64,000 nt of DNA from Emticicia sp. 21SJ11W-3 (GTDB lineage: Bacteria; Bacteroidota; Bacteroidia; Cytophagales; Spirosomataceae), in contig NZ_CP092074.1 of the NCBI RefSeq assembly GCF_024138715.1, forward strand, positions 372,001 through 436,000, read 5' to 3'. Both the position numbers and the translations under genes were made by a program. Under the pieces are notes generated by a model. That model saw nothing but the letters and a program-made list of their open reading frames with translations. It did not search any database and was not told the DNA's origin. Shown here piece after piece: positions 24,340 to 32,331 of this stretch (positions within the stretch are counted from its first letter, which is position 1; the number at the start of each line of letters is the position of its first letter).

Positions 24340-24733
24340 ATTTGACAAATATATCTTTCCCAATTCTAGTTGCAGCCCAATGAGGAGTAGGCCTCTTTTC
24401 ACTGTTTTCTCTTTGTAATGTTGTTGAGCCAAGGAGCCAATGCATCAACAGCCTATTCGCTTCTGTATCAATATTACCTAGCCAAGTACATAAATTGGGG
24501 TTTTCTTTTGTGTAGTCTGCTATAAATGAAATCACATCACCAGATACAGTACCATGTACCGGCCATTTAACTTCTAAAGAAATTTTATCTCCTTTTTCAG
24601 TTGGTATTGAGTCAGCTGTTTGATAAAATCCTTTAAAATAACCTGTTTTTTCGTCTATATTTTCTATTGTTAATATAGACCCCAGCTCATTCTGCCATTT
24701 CCCTGAAATTTCCTTAATTGGATTATATGCCAT
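24332..24733 (-). CDS. Avidin-family biotin-binding protein
   Basis: A 133-residue avidin. The eight-strand barrel pattern is clear: SGKWQNELGSILTI, GFYQTA, HGTVSGDVISF, CTWLGN, HWLLGS and HWAATRIGKDIF. Biotin contacts of streptavidin that are matched by eye are Asn23, Ser27, Tyr43, the Ser45 site (Thr, as in chicken avidin), Trp92, Trp108, Trp120 and Asp128; the Trp79 site is Tyr. It should therefore bind biotin. There is no signal peptide, whereas streptavidin and most known bacterial avidins are exported, so it may act in the cytoplasm or leave by another route. It is the first gene of the operon. Confidence 0.9.
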   Translation of the reverse strand: MAYNPIKEISGKWQNELGSILTIENIDEKTGYFKGFYQTADSIPTEKGDKISLEVKWPVHGTVSGDVISFIADYTKENPNLCTWLGNIDTEANRLLMHWLLGSTTLQRENSEKRPTPHWAATRIGKDIFVKYE

Positions 24734-24958
24734 TATAATAAATATTTAAAGTGAGAAAGGTTAAGAGCTACTCTATCTAAAATCTAGCACTCAACTCCTG
24801 TAAAAAGATTTATTGCGAATATGATGAGAAAAAGCCAAATTAAACAAGTGTTTTTATTTTACGGCTCCATAATATTTTTATATAAATCTTAAATCAATAA
24901 TTTATTGTTGATTTTGTTGAATTCAAGTCTTTTTAGAAAAGAATATCCAGGTTTTATC

Positions 24959-24983
24959 GTTCGAGTCTTGTTCCCGCTACAAA
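24959..24983 (+). repeat. 25-bp tRNA-Met 3'-end repeat (right end of cassette)
   Basis: gttcgagtcttgttcccgct... repeats 22096-22120 with one base change. It holds only the T-loop to acceptor end of the tRNA. Confidence 0.75.
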
Positions 24984-24990
24984 GATTATC

Positions 24991-25024
24991 AGGCAGTTAC
25001 ATTTATTTATGACTGCCTTTTTTA
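24991..25024 (+). terminator. Terminator after the right tRNA-Met repeat
   Basis: Arms aggcagt (24991-24997) and actgcct (25012-25018), then a run of T. Its position relative to the tRNA end is the same as at 22125. Confidence 0.7.
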
Positions 25025-25030
25025 TTTCTT

Positions 25031-25050
25031 CCTAAAACATACCTAAAACA
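25031..25050. repeat. Two 9-bp direct repeats at 11-bp period (possible arm sites)
   Basis: cctaaaaca at 25031-25039 and again at 25042-25050. It lies downstream of the tRNA end and terminator as at 6608, but no integrase follows, suggesting that one has been lost here. Confidence 0.45.
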
Positions 25051-25328
25051 AATTGAAGTTTGTGAATGGCTCTTCACCTCCTTTTACTTTTCCCTCCCTC
25101 AATAAACCCTCACCAATTCCAACACCTACCACTGTTTTGTCTGCTTTATTCCCTAATATTGAACTTTCCTTAAACCACCCCACCCCAATGCCAAACCAAT
25201 TACAACTGAAAAGCTTCAACGGCATACGGGCAATGGCTGCGTTTTAGGATGGTGCTGGGAAATCCTGAGCTATTGCCTTTAAATCTGCTGCATTTTCAAT
25301 AACTTGTATCTGTTATAGGCCCCACAAT
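25051..25328. other. Junction between accessory region and core genes
   Basis: About 280 bases. A minus-strand frame at 25043-25225 has an odd glycine-rich translation (WFGIGVGWFKES, VVGVGIGEGLL) but no start context or family; I take it as debris of the lost element. Confidence 0.4.
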
Positions 25329-26153
25329 CTAATATCTCTTCATAATCTTTATCAAGGGACTGGCTATTAACTCATATCCTTTATCTGACGGATGCAAGCC
25401 ATCATAAGTCATGTCGATTGAGGCTATCGGATACGGGTATTCATCGGTTTCAGGGTTGAAGGGGATATTGATAGAATCCGGAAAACGATAGTTGGTGTAA
25501 GCACCTGTCTGTGGATTTTTAAGGCGTTTAAATTTTACCAGATTTTCCATTTCCAAGCCTTTGGTATGATACAAATCCACTACCGGGAATTTTTCATATT
25601 TGCCTATTGAATCAATAGCCATGGCGAAAGACTCAAGCGTTTGTCCGTTCTTGGGCTTATATGAGCCGAAGGCATTGTTCTTGAAATTGAAAAGATACAC
25701 AAAATCTACCCGCTGCATGGGCGTTATCAGAATAATCGGCGCGGCAGGATTGAGGCTGCGTAACTTATCGATAATGATTCTGAACGAGCCGTAAACAGTA
25801 TTATTGCCGGTGTTATTTTTATAATCAGTCAGTTGGCCCAGTGGTCTGCTTTGCCACCAGTCGTTCGTGCCCAGAAAAATAGAATAAACATCGGCTTTGG
25901 TTAGGTTGAGCTTCTCAATAGCATTGGCAATTCCCCCCGATGTCCAGCCGTTATGGCCCTGATTAACATACTTAATGTGTGGTAATCTTTCAACCACTAA
26001 GGTCATATACCCTTTTGTAATGCGGTTATCGGTTTCTTTCTGATGGTCGTTCAGATAGGTGATTGAGTCGCCGATAGCCACCCACGAAAGTTCTTTGAAA
26101 CTGAATGAACTGAAAAACGCCAGCAGGACGATAGCAAAGGTTAGTTTTTTCAT
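25329..26153 (-). CDS. Secreted SGNH/GDSL-family esterase
   Basis: A 274-residue SGNH hydrolase. The ATG at 26153 gives a clean signal peptide (MKKLTFAIVLLAFFSSFSF); a frame start at 26189 adds residues before it. Block I is AIGDSITY (nucleophile Ser), the Gly region is GHNGWTSGG, block III is LGTNDWW (Asn), and block V is DGLHPSDKG (Asp and His). Such enzymes remove acetyl or other acyl groups from polysaccharides or lipids. It is divergent from a DUF4091 glycoside-hydrolase-like gene that is itself followed by another SGNH enzyme, hinting at a joint polysaccharide target. The substrate is unknown. Confidence 0.88.
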   Translation of the reverse strand: MKKLTFAIVLLAFFSSFSFKELSWVAIGDSITYLNDHQKETDNRITKGYMTLVVERLPHIKYVNQGHNGWTSGGIANAIEKLNLTKADVYSIFLGTNDWWQSRPLGQLTDYKNNTGNNTVYGSFRIIIDKLRSLNPAAPIILITPMQRVDFVYLFNFKNNAFGSYKPKNGQTLESFAMAIDSIGKYEKFPVVDLYHTKGLEMENLVKFKRLKNPQTGAYTNYRFPDSINIPFNPETDEYPYPIASIDMTYDGLHPSDKGYELIASPLIKIMKRY

Positions 26154-26358
26154 GAGGTTGAATGTTTTAGGTGAAGTAAAGTTAATCATTTTGAAAATGT
26201 TTTCAGTTTTCTGTCGTCATTTTAGTTCAAGATATAAGGAACTCACTATAAGCTTTGTAATCTTCTTCAAAAGCGTTAAAAACTCTTCAATATTTTTGTT
26301 TAATTTGAAATAGATTTAAATCCTCTATTCAACCAGATAAACCTTGAAATACCTACGC

Positions 26359-28092
26359 ATGAAAAATCTGTTTCTGTGGGCATGTTGTTTGTTCACAAAC
26401 TTTTCTTTCGCACAAGATGTAAGCCTCGCTCTTCAAAAAAAGCCAGATATTACTCCCGCTCAATTATCAGCACAATGGGCAAAAGTAAATAAAAGTGTCA
26501 ACGTAAGTTTTGCCTCAGCTAGCAAGCGCTTTGCTCAGGAGTTGCCTCCGGCAATTCAACAAAATTCTATATGGACAGCCAGCGCCTGGAAAGGAGAAAA
26601 AGTTCATACCCAACTTTTGGTATGGGCAAAAACAGAGGTAAATAATGTAACAGTTAGTGTAAGCGACTTAAAAGGCAGCAGCGGAAGCCTGATAAAAAAG
26701 AACGCTATTTCAACCGGATTTGTGCAATATGTAATGACTGACGAGTTCAGAGACGGCTGTGGATACCGGAAACCTCAGAACTTCGATTCTTCTAAAGTAG
26801 CTGATATTATCAATGTAGACCTCAAGAGTATTCAGGTGAAGAAAAATACTACGCAACCTGTATGGCTCAGTATTAAAGTTCCGGCCGATTGCCAGCCGGG
26901 CATATATTCAGGGATAATTACGGTAACGGCAGATAAGAAGTATATGCTTAATGTTAACCTGAATGTGGTAGATAAAACGCTGCCACCGCCATCGGAATGG
27001 AGTTACCGACTTGATTTCTGGCAACATCCTCTTGCCATTGCCCGTGTGCATCAATTGCAACCGTGGAGCGAGGCACACTTTGCCATGATGCGAAAGTATT
27101 ATACCATGCTGGCCGATGCCGGACAGAAAATCATCACTACCAGCATTGTGAATGAGCCATGGGGGCACCAGACTTATGATGATTTCCCGAGTCTGATTAA
27201 ATGGACTAAAAAGAAAAACGGCGAATGGATCTATGATTACTCACTGTTTGATAAGTACGTGGCTTTTGTAATGAGCTGCGGTATAAAGAAGCAGATTAAC
27301 TGCTACAGCATGGTGCCTTGGAAAATTGCTTTTACTTATTACGATGAAGCCGAAGGGAAAGAAGTCGTGTTCACGCAGGCCATTGGTACACCTGCCTATA
27401 ATGAGTTCTGGAAAACCATGCTGACAGATTTTACTGCGCACCTGAAACAAAAAGGCTGGTTTGAGATAACCACCATAGCCATGGACGAACGCCCCATGCC
27501 TGCCATGCAAGCGGTTATTAAATTGCTGAAAAGCATCGATACAGGCTGGAAGGTATCTTTGGCAGGAGATTTCCACCCTGAAATTGAAAAAGATATTTTT
27601 GATTACTGTGTGGCATCCAGATGGAAGTACCCAGATGATGTTCTGCAAAGCAGAAAAAAGCAAAACAAGATAAGCACCTGGTATACCTGCTGTGCTGAGA
27701 AATACCCGAACGCTTTTACATTCTCTCCACCTGAAGAAATGGTCTGGATGGGGTGGTACACCGCTGCCACGGGCATGGATGGCTATTTGCGCTGGGCGTT
27801 TAACAGTTGGCCCAAAGCGCCTTTGACCGACAGCCGTTTTACGGCCTGGCCTGCCGGTGATACCTTTCAGGTGTATCCGGGTGCGCTGTCATCTATCCGT
27901 TTCGAGAAAATTATTGAGGGTATTCAGGACTTTGAGAAGATTCAATTACTACGAAAAGAATACCAAAGTAGACAGCAAACAGCCAAGCTTAATAAACTGG
28001 AAGCCGCACTAAAAACTTTTGAAATCAAGTATCTGGAGGTAGTAGGTGCAGAAGCAACGGTTGCACAGGCAAAAAGTTTATTAAATGAGTAG
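26359..28092 (+). CDS. Secreted glycoside-hydrolase-like protein (DUF4091)
   Basis: A 577-residue exported protein of the DUF4091 glycoside-hydrolase-like group. The ATG at 26359 is preferred over a TTG at 26344 and gives the signal peptide MKNLFLWACCLFTNFSFAQ. Residues 60-215 form a beta-sandwich with an Ig-like end (GIYSGIITVTADKKYMLNV). A TIM-barrel-like region follows with TTSIVNEPWGHQTYDD, ITTIAMDERPMP (candidate acidic residues) and YLRWAFNSWP, and near the C-terminus IRFEKIIEGIQDFEKIQLL, a DUF4091 hallmark. It is probably a periplasmic or secreted carbohydrate-active enzyme. The next gene, 27 bases on, is an SGNH hydrolase, likely in one operon. Confidence 0.82.
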   Translation: MKNLFLWACCLFTNFSFAQDVSLALQKKPDITPAQLSAQWAKVNKSVNVSFASASKRFAQELPPAIQQNSIWTASAWKGEKVHTQLLVWAKTEVNNVTVSVSDLKGSSGSLIKKNAISTGFVQYVMTDEFRDGCGYRKPQNFDSSKVADIINVDLKSIQVKKNTTQPVWLSIKVPADCQPGIYSGIITVTADKKYMLNVNLNVVDKTLPPPSEWSYRLDFWQHPLAIARVHQLQPWSEAHFAMMRKYYTMLADAGQKIITTSIVNEPWGHQTYDDFPSLIKWTKKKNGEWIYDYSLFDKYVAFVMSCGIKKQINCYSMVPWKIAFTYYDEAEGKEVVFTQAIGTPAYNEFWKTMLTDFTAHLKQKGWFEITTIAMDERPMPAMQAVIKLLKSIDTGWKVSLAGDFHPEIEKDIFDYCVASRWKYPDDVLQSRKKQNKISTWYTCCAEKYPNAFTFSPPEEMVWMGWYTAATGMDGYLRWAFNSWPKAPLTDSRFTAWPAGDTFQVYPGALSSIRFEKIIEGIQDFEKIQLLRKEYQSRQQTAKLNKLEAALKTFEIKYLEVVGAEATVAQAKSLLNE

Positions 28093-28119
28093 TTTATCTT
28101 ATTCAATACCGATACCACT

Positions 28120-29232
28120 ATGAAACATATTCTCAGTCTTTGCTTTTCGTTGTTGCTGATTAGTTTTTCTTCATTAGCGCAGCCCATCAAATGGTGGAAT
28201 CCTGCCCAGGCTACTTATCCGGTTATTGAGGGGAGGGCTTGGCATACCAATTTGGTGAGACCTTATGACAGACTGCCTGCGAAGGCAGAAAAAACGGTAC
28301 GAGACGCCGTGTGGTCGCTAGGGCAGCATACGGCCGGTGAATACATCAAATTCACCACCAATGCAACTGAAATAACGGTTCGCTACCAAATTACCAAAAA
28401 CAAAAGTATGGACCACATGCCTGCTACCGGCGTTAGCGGGGTTGATTTGTATGGCTTGGATGCCAACAATAACTGGCAATGGATTCGGGGCGCTTATAGC
28501 TTTGGTGATACTGTTCAGTATAAGTTTACCAATGTTATAAGCACTGTACCTTTCAAGGAGTTTCGCCTGTATTTGCCCCTATATAATATTCCGAAATGGA
28601 TGCAGGTAGGTGTGCCTGATGGAAAATCATTTACACTTATTGAGGTGAATAAAGAACCAGCTCTGGTAATGTATGGAACCTCTATTATGCAGGGTGCCTG
28701 CGCCAGCAGACCCGGTCTGGCATGGACAAATATACTGGGGCGCAAACTTAATTTGCCAATTGTTAATCTGGGGTTCTCGGGCAATGGCCGGTTAGAGCCA
28801 CCTGTTATCGACCTATTGAATGAAACCAATGCCCGTCTATTTGTACTTGATTGCCAGCCCAATCTGGTTGATAAAAAAGTGTATTCCGGTGGAGAGATAG
28901 AAAACCGGATACGCACTTCAGTAAAAAGCCTGCAGGCCAAACATCCGGATGTGCCGATTCTTTTGGTAGAACACAGCTGTGGTGTGCCGGAAGTGGGAGT
29001 GGATACCACCTTTTTTAACCGATACAAATGGAGCAGTGAGGTAATGAATAAAACCTTTACCGCCATGAAAAAAGAGGGCGTAAAGCATATTTACCTGCTC
29101 ACGGCAAAAGAAATAGGCTTCGATGCTGCCTCAACCGTAGACGGCACCCACCCAACCGATATAGGCATGATGAAATATGCAGATGCTTATGAGAAGGTGA
29201 TTAAGGCGATTTTGGGGAGGAAGAAAAGATAA
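28120..29232 (+). CDS. Secreted two-domain SGNH hydrolase
   Basis: A 370-residue exported esterase. The signal peptide is residues 1-20 (ending SSLAQP). Residues 21-180 are an N-terminal beta-sandwich seen in SGNH proteins of the SsfX3/acetyl-xylan-esterase type (WHTNLVRPYDRLP). The catalytic domain starts with VMYGTSIMQGACAS (Ser in GTS), has NLGFSGNGRLEP and LDCQPNL, and ends with DGTHPTDIGM carrying the Asp/His pair. It probably deacylates carbohydrates in the periplasm or outside. It follows the DUF4091 gene closely in the same direction, which supports a shared substrate. Confidence 0.85.
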   Translation: MKHILSLCFSLLLISFSSLAQPIKWWNPAQATYPVIEGRAWHTNLVRPYDRLPAKAEKTVRDAVWSLGQHTAGEYIKFTTNATEITVRYQITKNKSMDHMPATGVSGVDLYGLDANNNWQWIRGAYSFGDTVQYKFTNVISTVPFKEFRLYLPLYNIPKWMQVGVPDGKSFTLIEVNKEPALVMYGTSIMQGACASRPGLAWTNILGRKLNLPIVNLGFSGNGRLEPPVIDLLNETNARLFVLDCQPNLVDKKVYSGGEIENRIRTSVKSLQAKHPDVPILLVEHSCGVPEVGVDTTFFNRYKWSSEVMNKTFTAMKKEGVKHIYLLTAKEIGFDAASTVDGTHPTDIGMMKYADAYEKVIKAILGRKKR

Positions 29233-30137
29233 TTCCTCTTTAACTCGTAGTGCATTTAAGAAGAATAGACTAATAGACTTCTAATTAGCACTAATCAAAG
29301 ATTATTGAATTTAATCAGTTAACCTTCCATTCAAACGGAATCCCATAGGGATGGTATATCAGTAGACGTAGATTTGGCTTATAGCCGCGTATCCCGTCAG
29401 GGATAATATATTTATTGTTGAGTATTTAATATATCGTCCCGATGGGACTTTATACGGGTATCAGCAATATTTTCTACCGATATACTATCCCTACGGGATA
29501 CCCAATCTTTCAAAAAACGCAGAATCAATCTAAAAGCAATCCCAAACAAGTGCAGATTCATTTCTGCATCAAATGACTTGAAGATGTTGAACTGGATGTT
29601 TCAATCAAACTCTTTAGAATATTTATTGGCAGTTTTTATTATCCGATTCAAAATGCACTACGGGTCTCTTTAATCAATTTTTATCAGTTAATTTCCTAAA
29701 AAGCGCTTCATTAAGTTTGTAATTAAAAATACGGTTATCTATTGAGGTTGGTACTTTTTCAATAGGGGTTTCAATGCCAAAAATTAACTCTAATTTTGGA
29801 ATTAATGCCTTAATGAAATCATGCCTTACTTTTCTTTGGTTTTCAAATTTAAGGTTTCAATAGTTAGTGTCCACTTTCCAAAAATTGATAAGTTTTTGAT
29901 TAATTATCTATGGGAATTTTGTTAAAAAATGGCAACGCCAAATCACTTTTGTAAAGGCTTATTTATTCGGAGTTAATCAAAATTTGAAATACAATTAAAT
30001 GAATTAAAACAAAAACTATTAGATTTGTAATTTTTATTTATTCATGTAACTCCTGATTGGAAAAGTCTTGTTATTCTTGTTTTGAAATTTATACAAAACA
30101 ATCAAAATCGTTGTCTGACTATAAAAATGCTTCGTAA
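29233..30137. other. Long gene-free stretch with a repeat cluster
   Basis: About 900 bases. The first third holds the palindrome cluster listed separately. The rest (29500-30137) is AT-rich, with stops in all frames and no feature that I recognise. Confidence 0.55.
29340..29500. repeat. Cluster of four short palindromes (REP-like)
   Basis: atccc-ata-gggat (29340-29352), tatccc-gtca-gggata (29390-29405), gtccc-gat-gggac (29436-29448) and tatccc-tac-gggata (29486-29500). They share a TCCC-N3/4-GGGA core at 31-47 base gaps, with tatat and ctaccgatat-like sequence between. This looks like a dispersed repetitive extragenic palindrome family of Bacteroidota rather than a terminator, because four copies occur without T-runs. 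Confidence 0.65.
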
Positions 30138-31136
30138 ATGAAAAAAATCATAAGTGTCTTATTACTACTTAACTTTGTGTTTGCCTGCAAACCAAAATCA
30201 GAAGAGATTGTGCCAGTTGATGAAACTGAATGCAGGCTACTATCATTCAAGGAAACTAATTATTTTGGTACAGTTACGGCCAATGAAGTGTACAGTTATA
30301 ATTCTGCCAAAAGACTGATTGAACTTAAGAGCCAGGAAATGTTAGAGAAGTATGAATATAATTCAAAAGGGCTACGAATCAAAAAAACCGTGTCCAGATT
30401 GTCAAATATGAACAAAGAGGCTGAGGAGGAGTACTTGTATAATGATAAAGACCAGTTGATTAAAGAGATAAGAAGATGGCTGGATCCTACATCTGGTAAA
30501 TCAACCGAGGACTATCTATTATATGAATATCATAATAATGGTAAATTACGTAAAAAGGAGTATTATTTGCATATAGTCGGAGGATTATATACAAGAGTTC
30601 AATATAATGAACAAGGACTTAGTATACTGGAGGAAGGTCCAAATGGGCTTGTCGTTAAGAATGAATACAATGCCGTTGGTAAAGTCACCAGAACAATTCA
30701 GAATTTGCCTGCACCCAATAATATGACAATGGAACAAACGGTTGAGTATAATGCAAAAAATTTGCCTATCAAAATTACTATTAAGATTAACAACACCGTA
30801 AACGGGTATCTTAATTACGAGTATAATGACAAAGGCCAGGAAACCGGTCAGTTTTACACTTTAATTGATGGAGCGTTGAACAGCAAGAAAATTACCGAGT
30901 ACAACGGTGAAAACTATATTGTTAAAAATTATAACGGTAAAAATGAATTAATAGATCGAACCGAATATGAAGTTCTGAATAATCGGATTATGAAAAAAAC
31001 CTATTACAAAAAGGATGTATTCCAATACTCCAATAGTTTTGCTTATGATGCATCTGGCAATATGATAAAAGATGAGATGAAGGTCAATTATCAAGCTAAT
31101 CCTATAATCAAGGAATGGGCTTATGCCTGTAATTAA
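30138..31136 (+). CDS. Lipoprotein with YD/RHS-like repeats
   Basis: A 332-residue lipoprotein (lipobox NFVFAC, Cys17). The body is a series of short beta-hairpin repeats of the YD type: EYLYNDKDQLIKEI, YEYHNNGKLRKKEY, VQYNEQGLSILEE, NEYNAVGKVTRTI, VEYNAKNLPIKIT, YEYNDKGQETG and FAYDASGNMIKDE. Such repeats form the shell of RHS toxins but also occur in small surface lipoproteins of this phylum with no toxin domain. None is present here, as the protein ends right after the repeats. A surface or periplasmic structural or binding role is likely; nothing more specific can be said. Confidence 0.78.
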   Translation: MKKIISVLLLLNFVFACKPKSEEIVPVDETECRLLSFKETNYFGTVTANEVYSYNSAKRLIELKSQEMLEKYEYNSKGLRIKKTVSRLSNMNKEAEEEYLYNDKDQLIKEIRRWLDPTSGKSTEDYLLYEYHNNGKLRKKEYYLHIVGGLYTRVQYNEQGLSILEEGPNGLVVKNEYNAVGKVTRTIQNLPAPNNMTMEQTVEYNAKNLPIKITIKINNTVNGYLNYEYNDKGQETGQFYTLIDGALNSKKITEYNGENYIVKNYNGKNELIDRTEYEVLNNRIMKKTYYKKDVFQYSNSFAYDASGNMIKDEMKVNYQANPIIKEWAYACN

Positions 31137-31286
31137 GGGATTATTTAATGGCAATAAATAGCTTTCTTTCAATATATTAGAAACTGTAAATAAAACTGTT
31201 TCAACGTAAAATTTACCATTACGCTAGTGTAAAAGGCATAATGCAATAAAATCAATTTGTGAGACACTGTCTCACAAATTGAAGAG

Positions 31287-32276
31287 TCAATCCTCCAATA
31301 TATTCCCTACAAAGGTATTTTTAAAGAAAAAGGCGGTGAGTAGAAAAACTACTGCCCAGTTGAGATAGATGTAGTAAAAGTCTTCTACGTCGCGGTAGAT
31401 GCTGTCTTTGATTTTTACTTTTTCAAGGCGGTTAATCTGTGCAAAAATATTCTGTAGCGTCTGGTTGTCGGTGGCTGTAAAAAACTGTCCGTTACCCTGC
31501 CGGGCAATTTTCTTAAGGGTGCTTTCATCTACTTTTACATTCTGGCTGTCTTTTCCCACCAGAATGGTGTACACCTTTATACCGAACGACTTGGCTAAAT
31601 CGGCAGCTGTCAGTGGGTCGAGCGTTCCGGCGGTGTTATCACCATCACTTAATATGATGGCTACTTTACTATTGCCCGGTACCTCACGCAGGCGGTTGAT
31701 ACAGGTCGCCAGAGCGCTGCCAATGGCTGTACCCGAGGTTTTTATCATGTTACTGTTTATCTCATCCAGATACTCATTCAGCATATCGTAGTCGGTCGTA
31801 AGCGGACAGATAGAATAAGAGTCTGCCGCAAAAATAACCAGCCCGATACGGTCCTGAAAACGGCCTTTGACAAACTCCCGGGCCACATTTTTAGCGGCAT
31901 CGAGGCGGTTAGGGCTCAGGTCTTTTTCAAGCATAGACTCTGATATATCCATTGCCAGCATAATATCAATACCTTCTGAAAACTGTTCTTTGCTTTCTCG
32001 TACACGTTGCGGACGCGCCAGTGATAACAAAACAAAGGCAATGCCAAGCACAAAAAAAAGTGGCGGCAGGAACCGTAAATAACTAATTAAGCTGGGTTTT
32101 AGCTGAGGGTTGCTCAACGATAAGCCCAGTTTCTGTTGGCCGCGGTTATAAAACAACCAGCGTAACAAAAACAAAAACGGGATGCCCGCAATGCAATACA
32201 GATACACTCGTTCAGCCCACACGAACGAACGCAGGGTTTCCCATTTGAGCCAGTCTATCGAGAACCAATCCCACAT
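31287..32276 (-). CDS. batA: VWA-domain membrane protein of the BatA type
   Basis: A 329-residue membrane protein. Two transmembrane segments near the N-terminus (residues 22-43 and 67-88) are followed by a von Willebrand A domain at about 90-285 with an intact metal site (MAMDISESM, SGTAIGSAL, ILSDGDNTAG), and a final transmembrane helix at about 305-323. This layout is that of BatA of the MoxR/Bat system linked to envelope stress and aerotolerance. The usual partners (moxR, batB-D) are not next to it here, which is unusual. A paralog with another role cannot be excluded. Confidence 0.82.
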   Translation of the reverse strand: MWDWFSIDWLKWETLRSFVWAERVYLYCIAGIPFLFLLRWLFYNRGQQKLGLSLSNPQLKPSLISYLRFLPPLFFVLGIAFVLLSLARPQRVRESKEQFSEGIDIMLAMDISESMLEKDLSPNRLDAAKNVAREFVKGRFQDRIGLVIFAADSYSICPLTTDYDMLNEYLDEINSNMIKTSGTAIGSALATCINRLREVPGNSKVAIILSDGDNTAGTLDPLTAADLAKSFGIKVYTILVGKDSQNVKVDESTLKKIARQGNGQFFTATDNQTLQNIFAQINRLEKVKIKDSIYRDVEDFYYIYLNWAVVFLLTAFFFKNTFVGNILED

Positions 32277-32331
32277 TTGTAATTAGTGAATAATTATTGA
32301 GTGAATGAGTGATTTAGTGAATGAGTGATTA

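Larger units (their letters stand above)
22096..24983. mobile_element. Avidin-operon cassette bounded by tRNA-Met 3'-end repeats
   Basis: The 25-bp ends 22096-22120 and 24959-24983 are direct repeats with 24 of 25 bases identical, each followed by a terminator hairpin. The DNA between is markedly AT-rich and holds exactly one four-gene operon and no integrase; an intact integrase lies just outside the left end. It may be a cassette left by serial insertions at the same tRNA site. Mobility is inferred. Confidence 0.55.

Noticed and set aside
25043-25225. Glycine-rich 60-codon minus-strand frame
   Set aside because: No ribosome site, no family, and partly inside the direct repeats; probably decayed element DNA.
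29340-29500. CRISPR array
   Set aside because: Palindromes are short, differ from each other and lack constant direct repeats with uniform spacers; no cas genes nearby.
30138-31136. RHS toxin
   Set aside because: YD-like repeats are present but there is no core-closing motif or C-terminal toxin domain, and the length is far too short.
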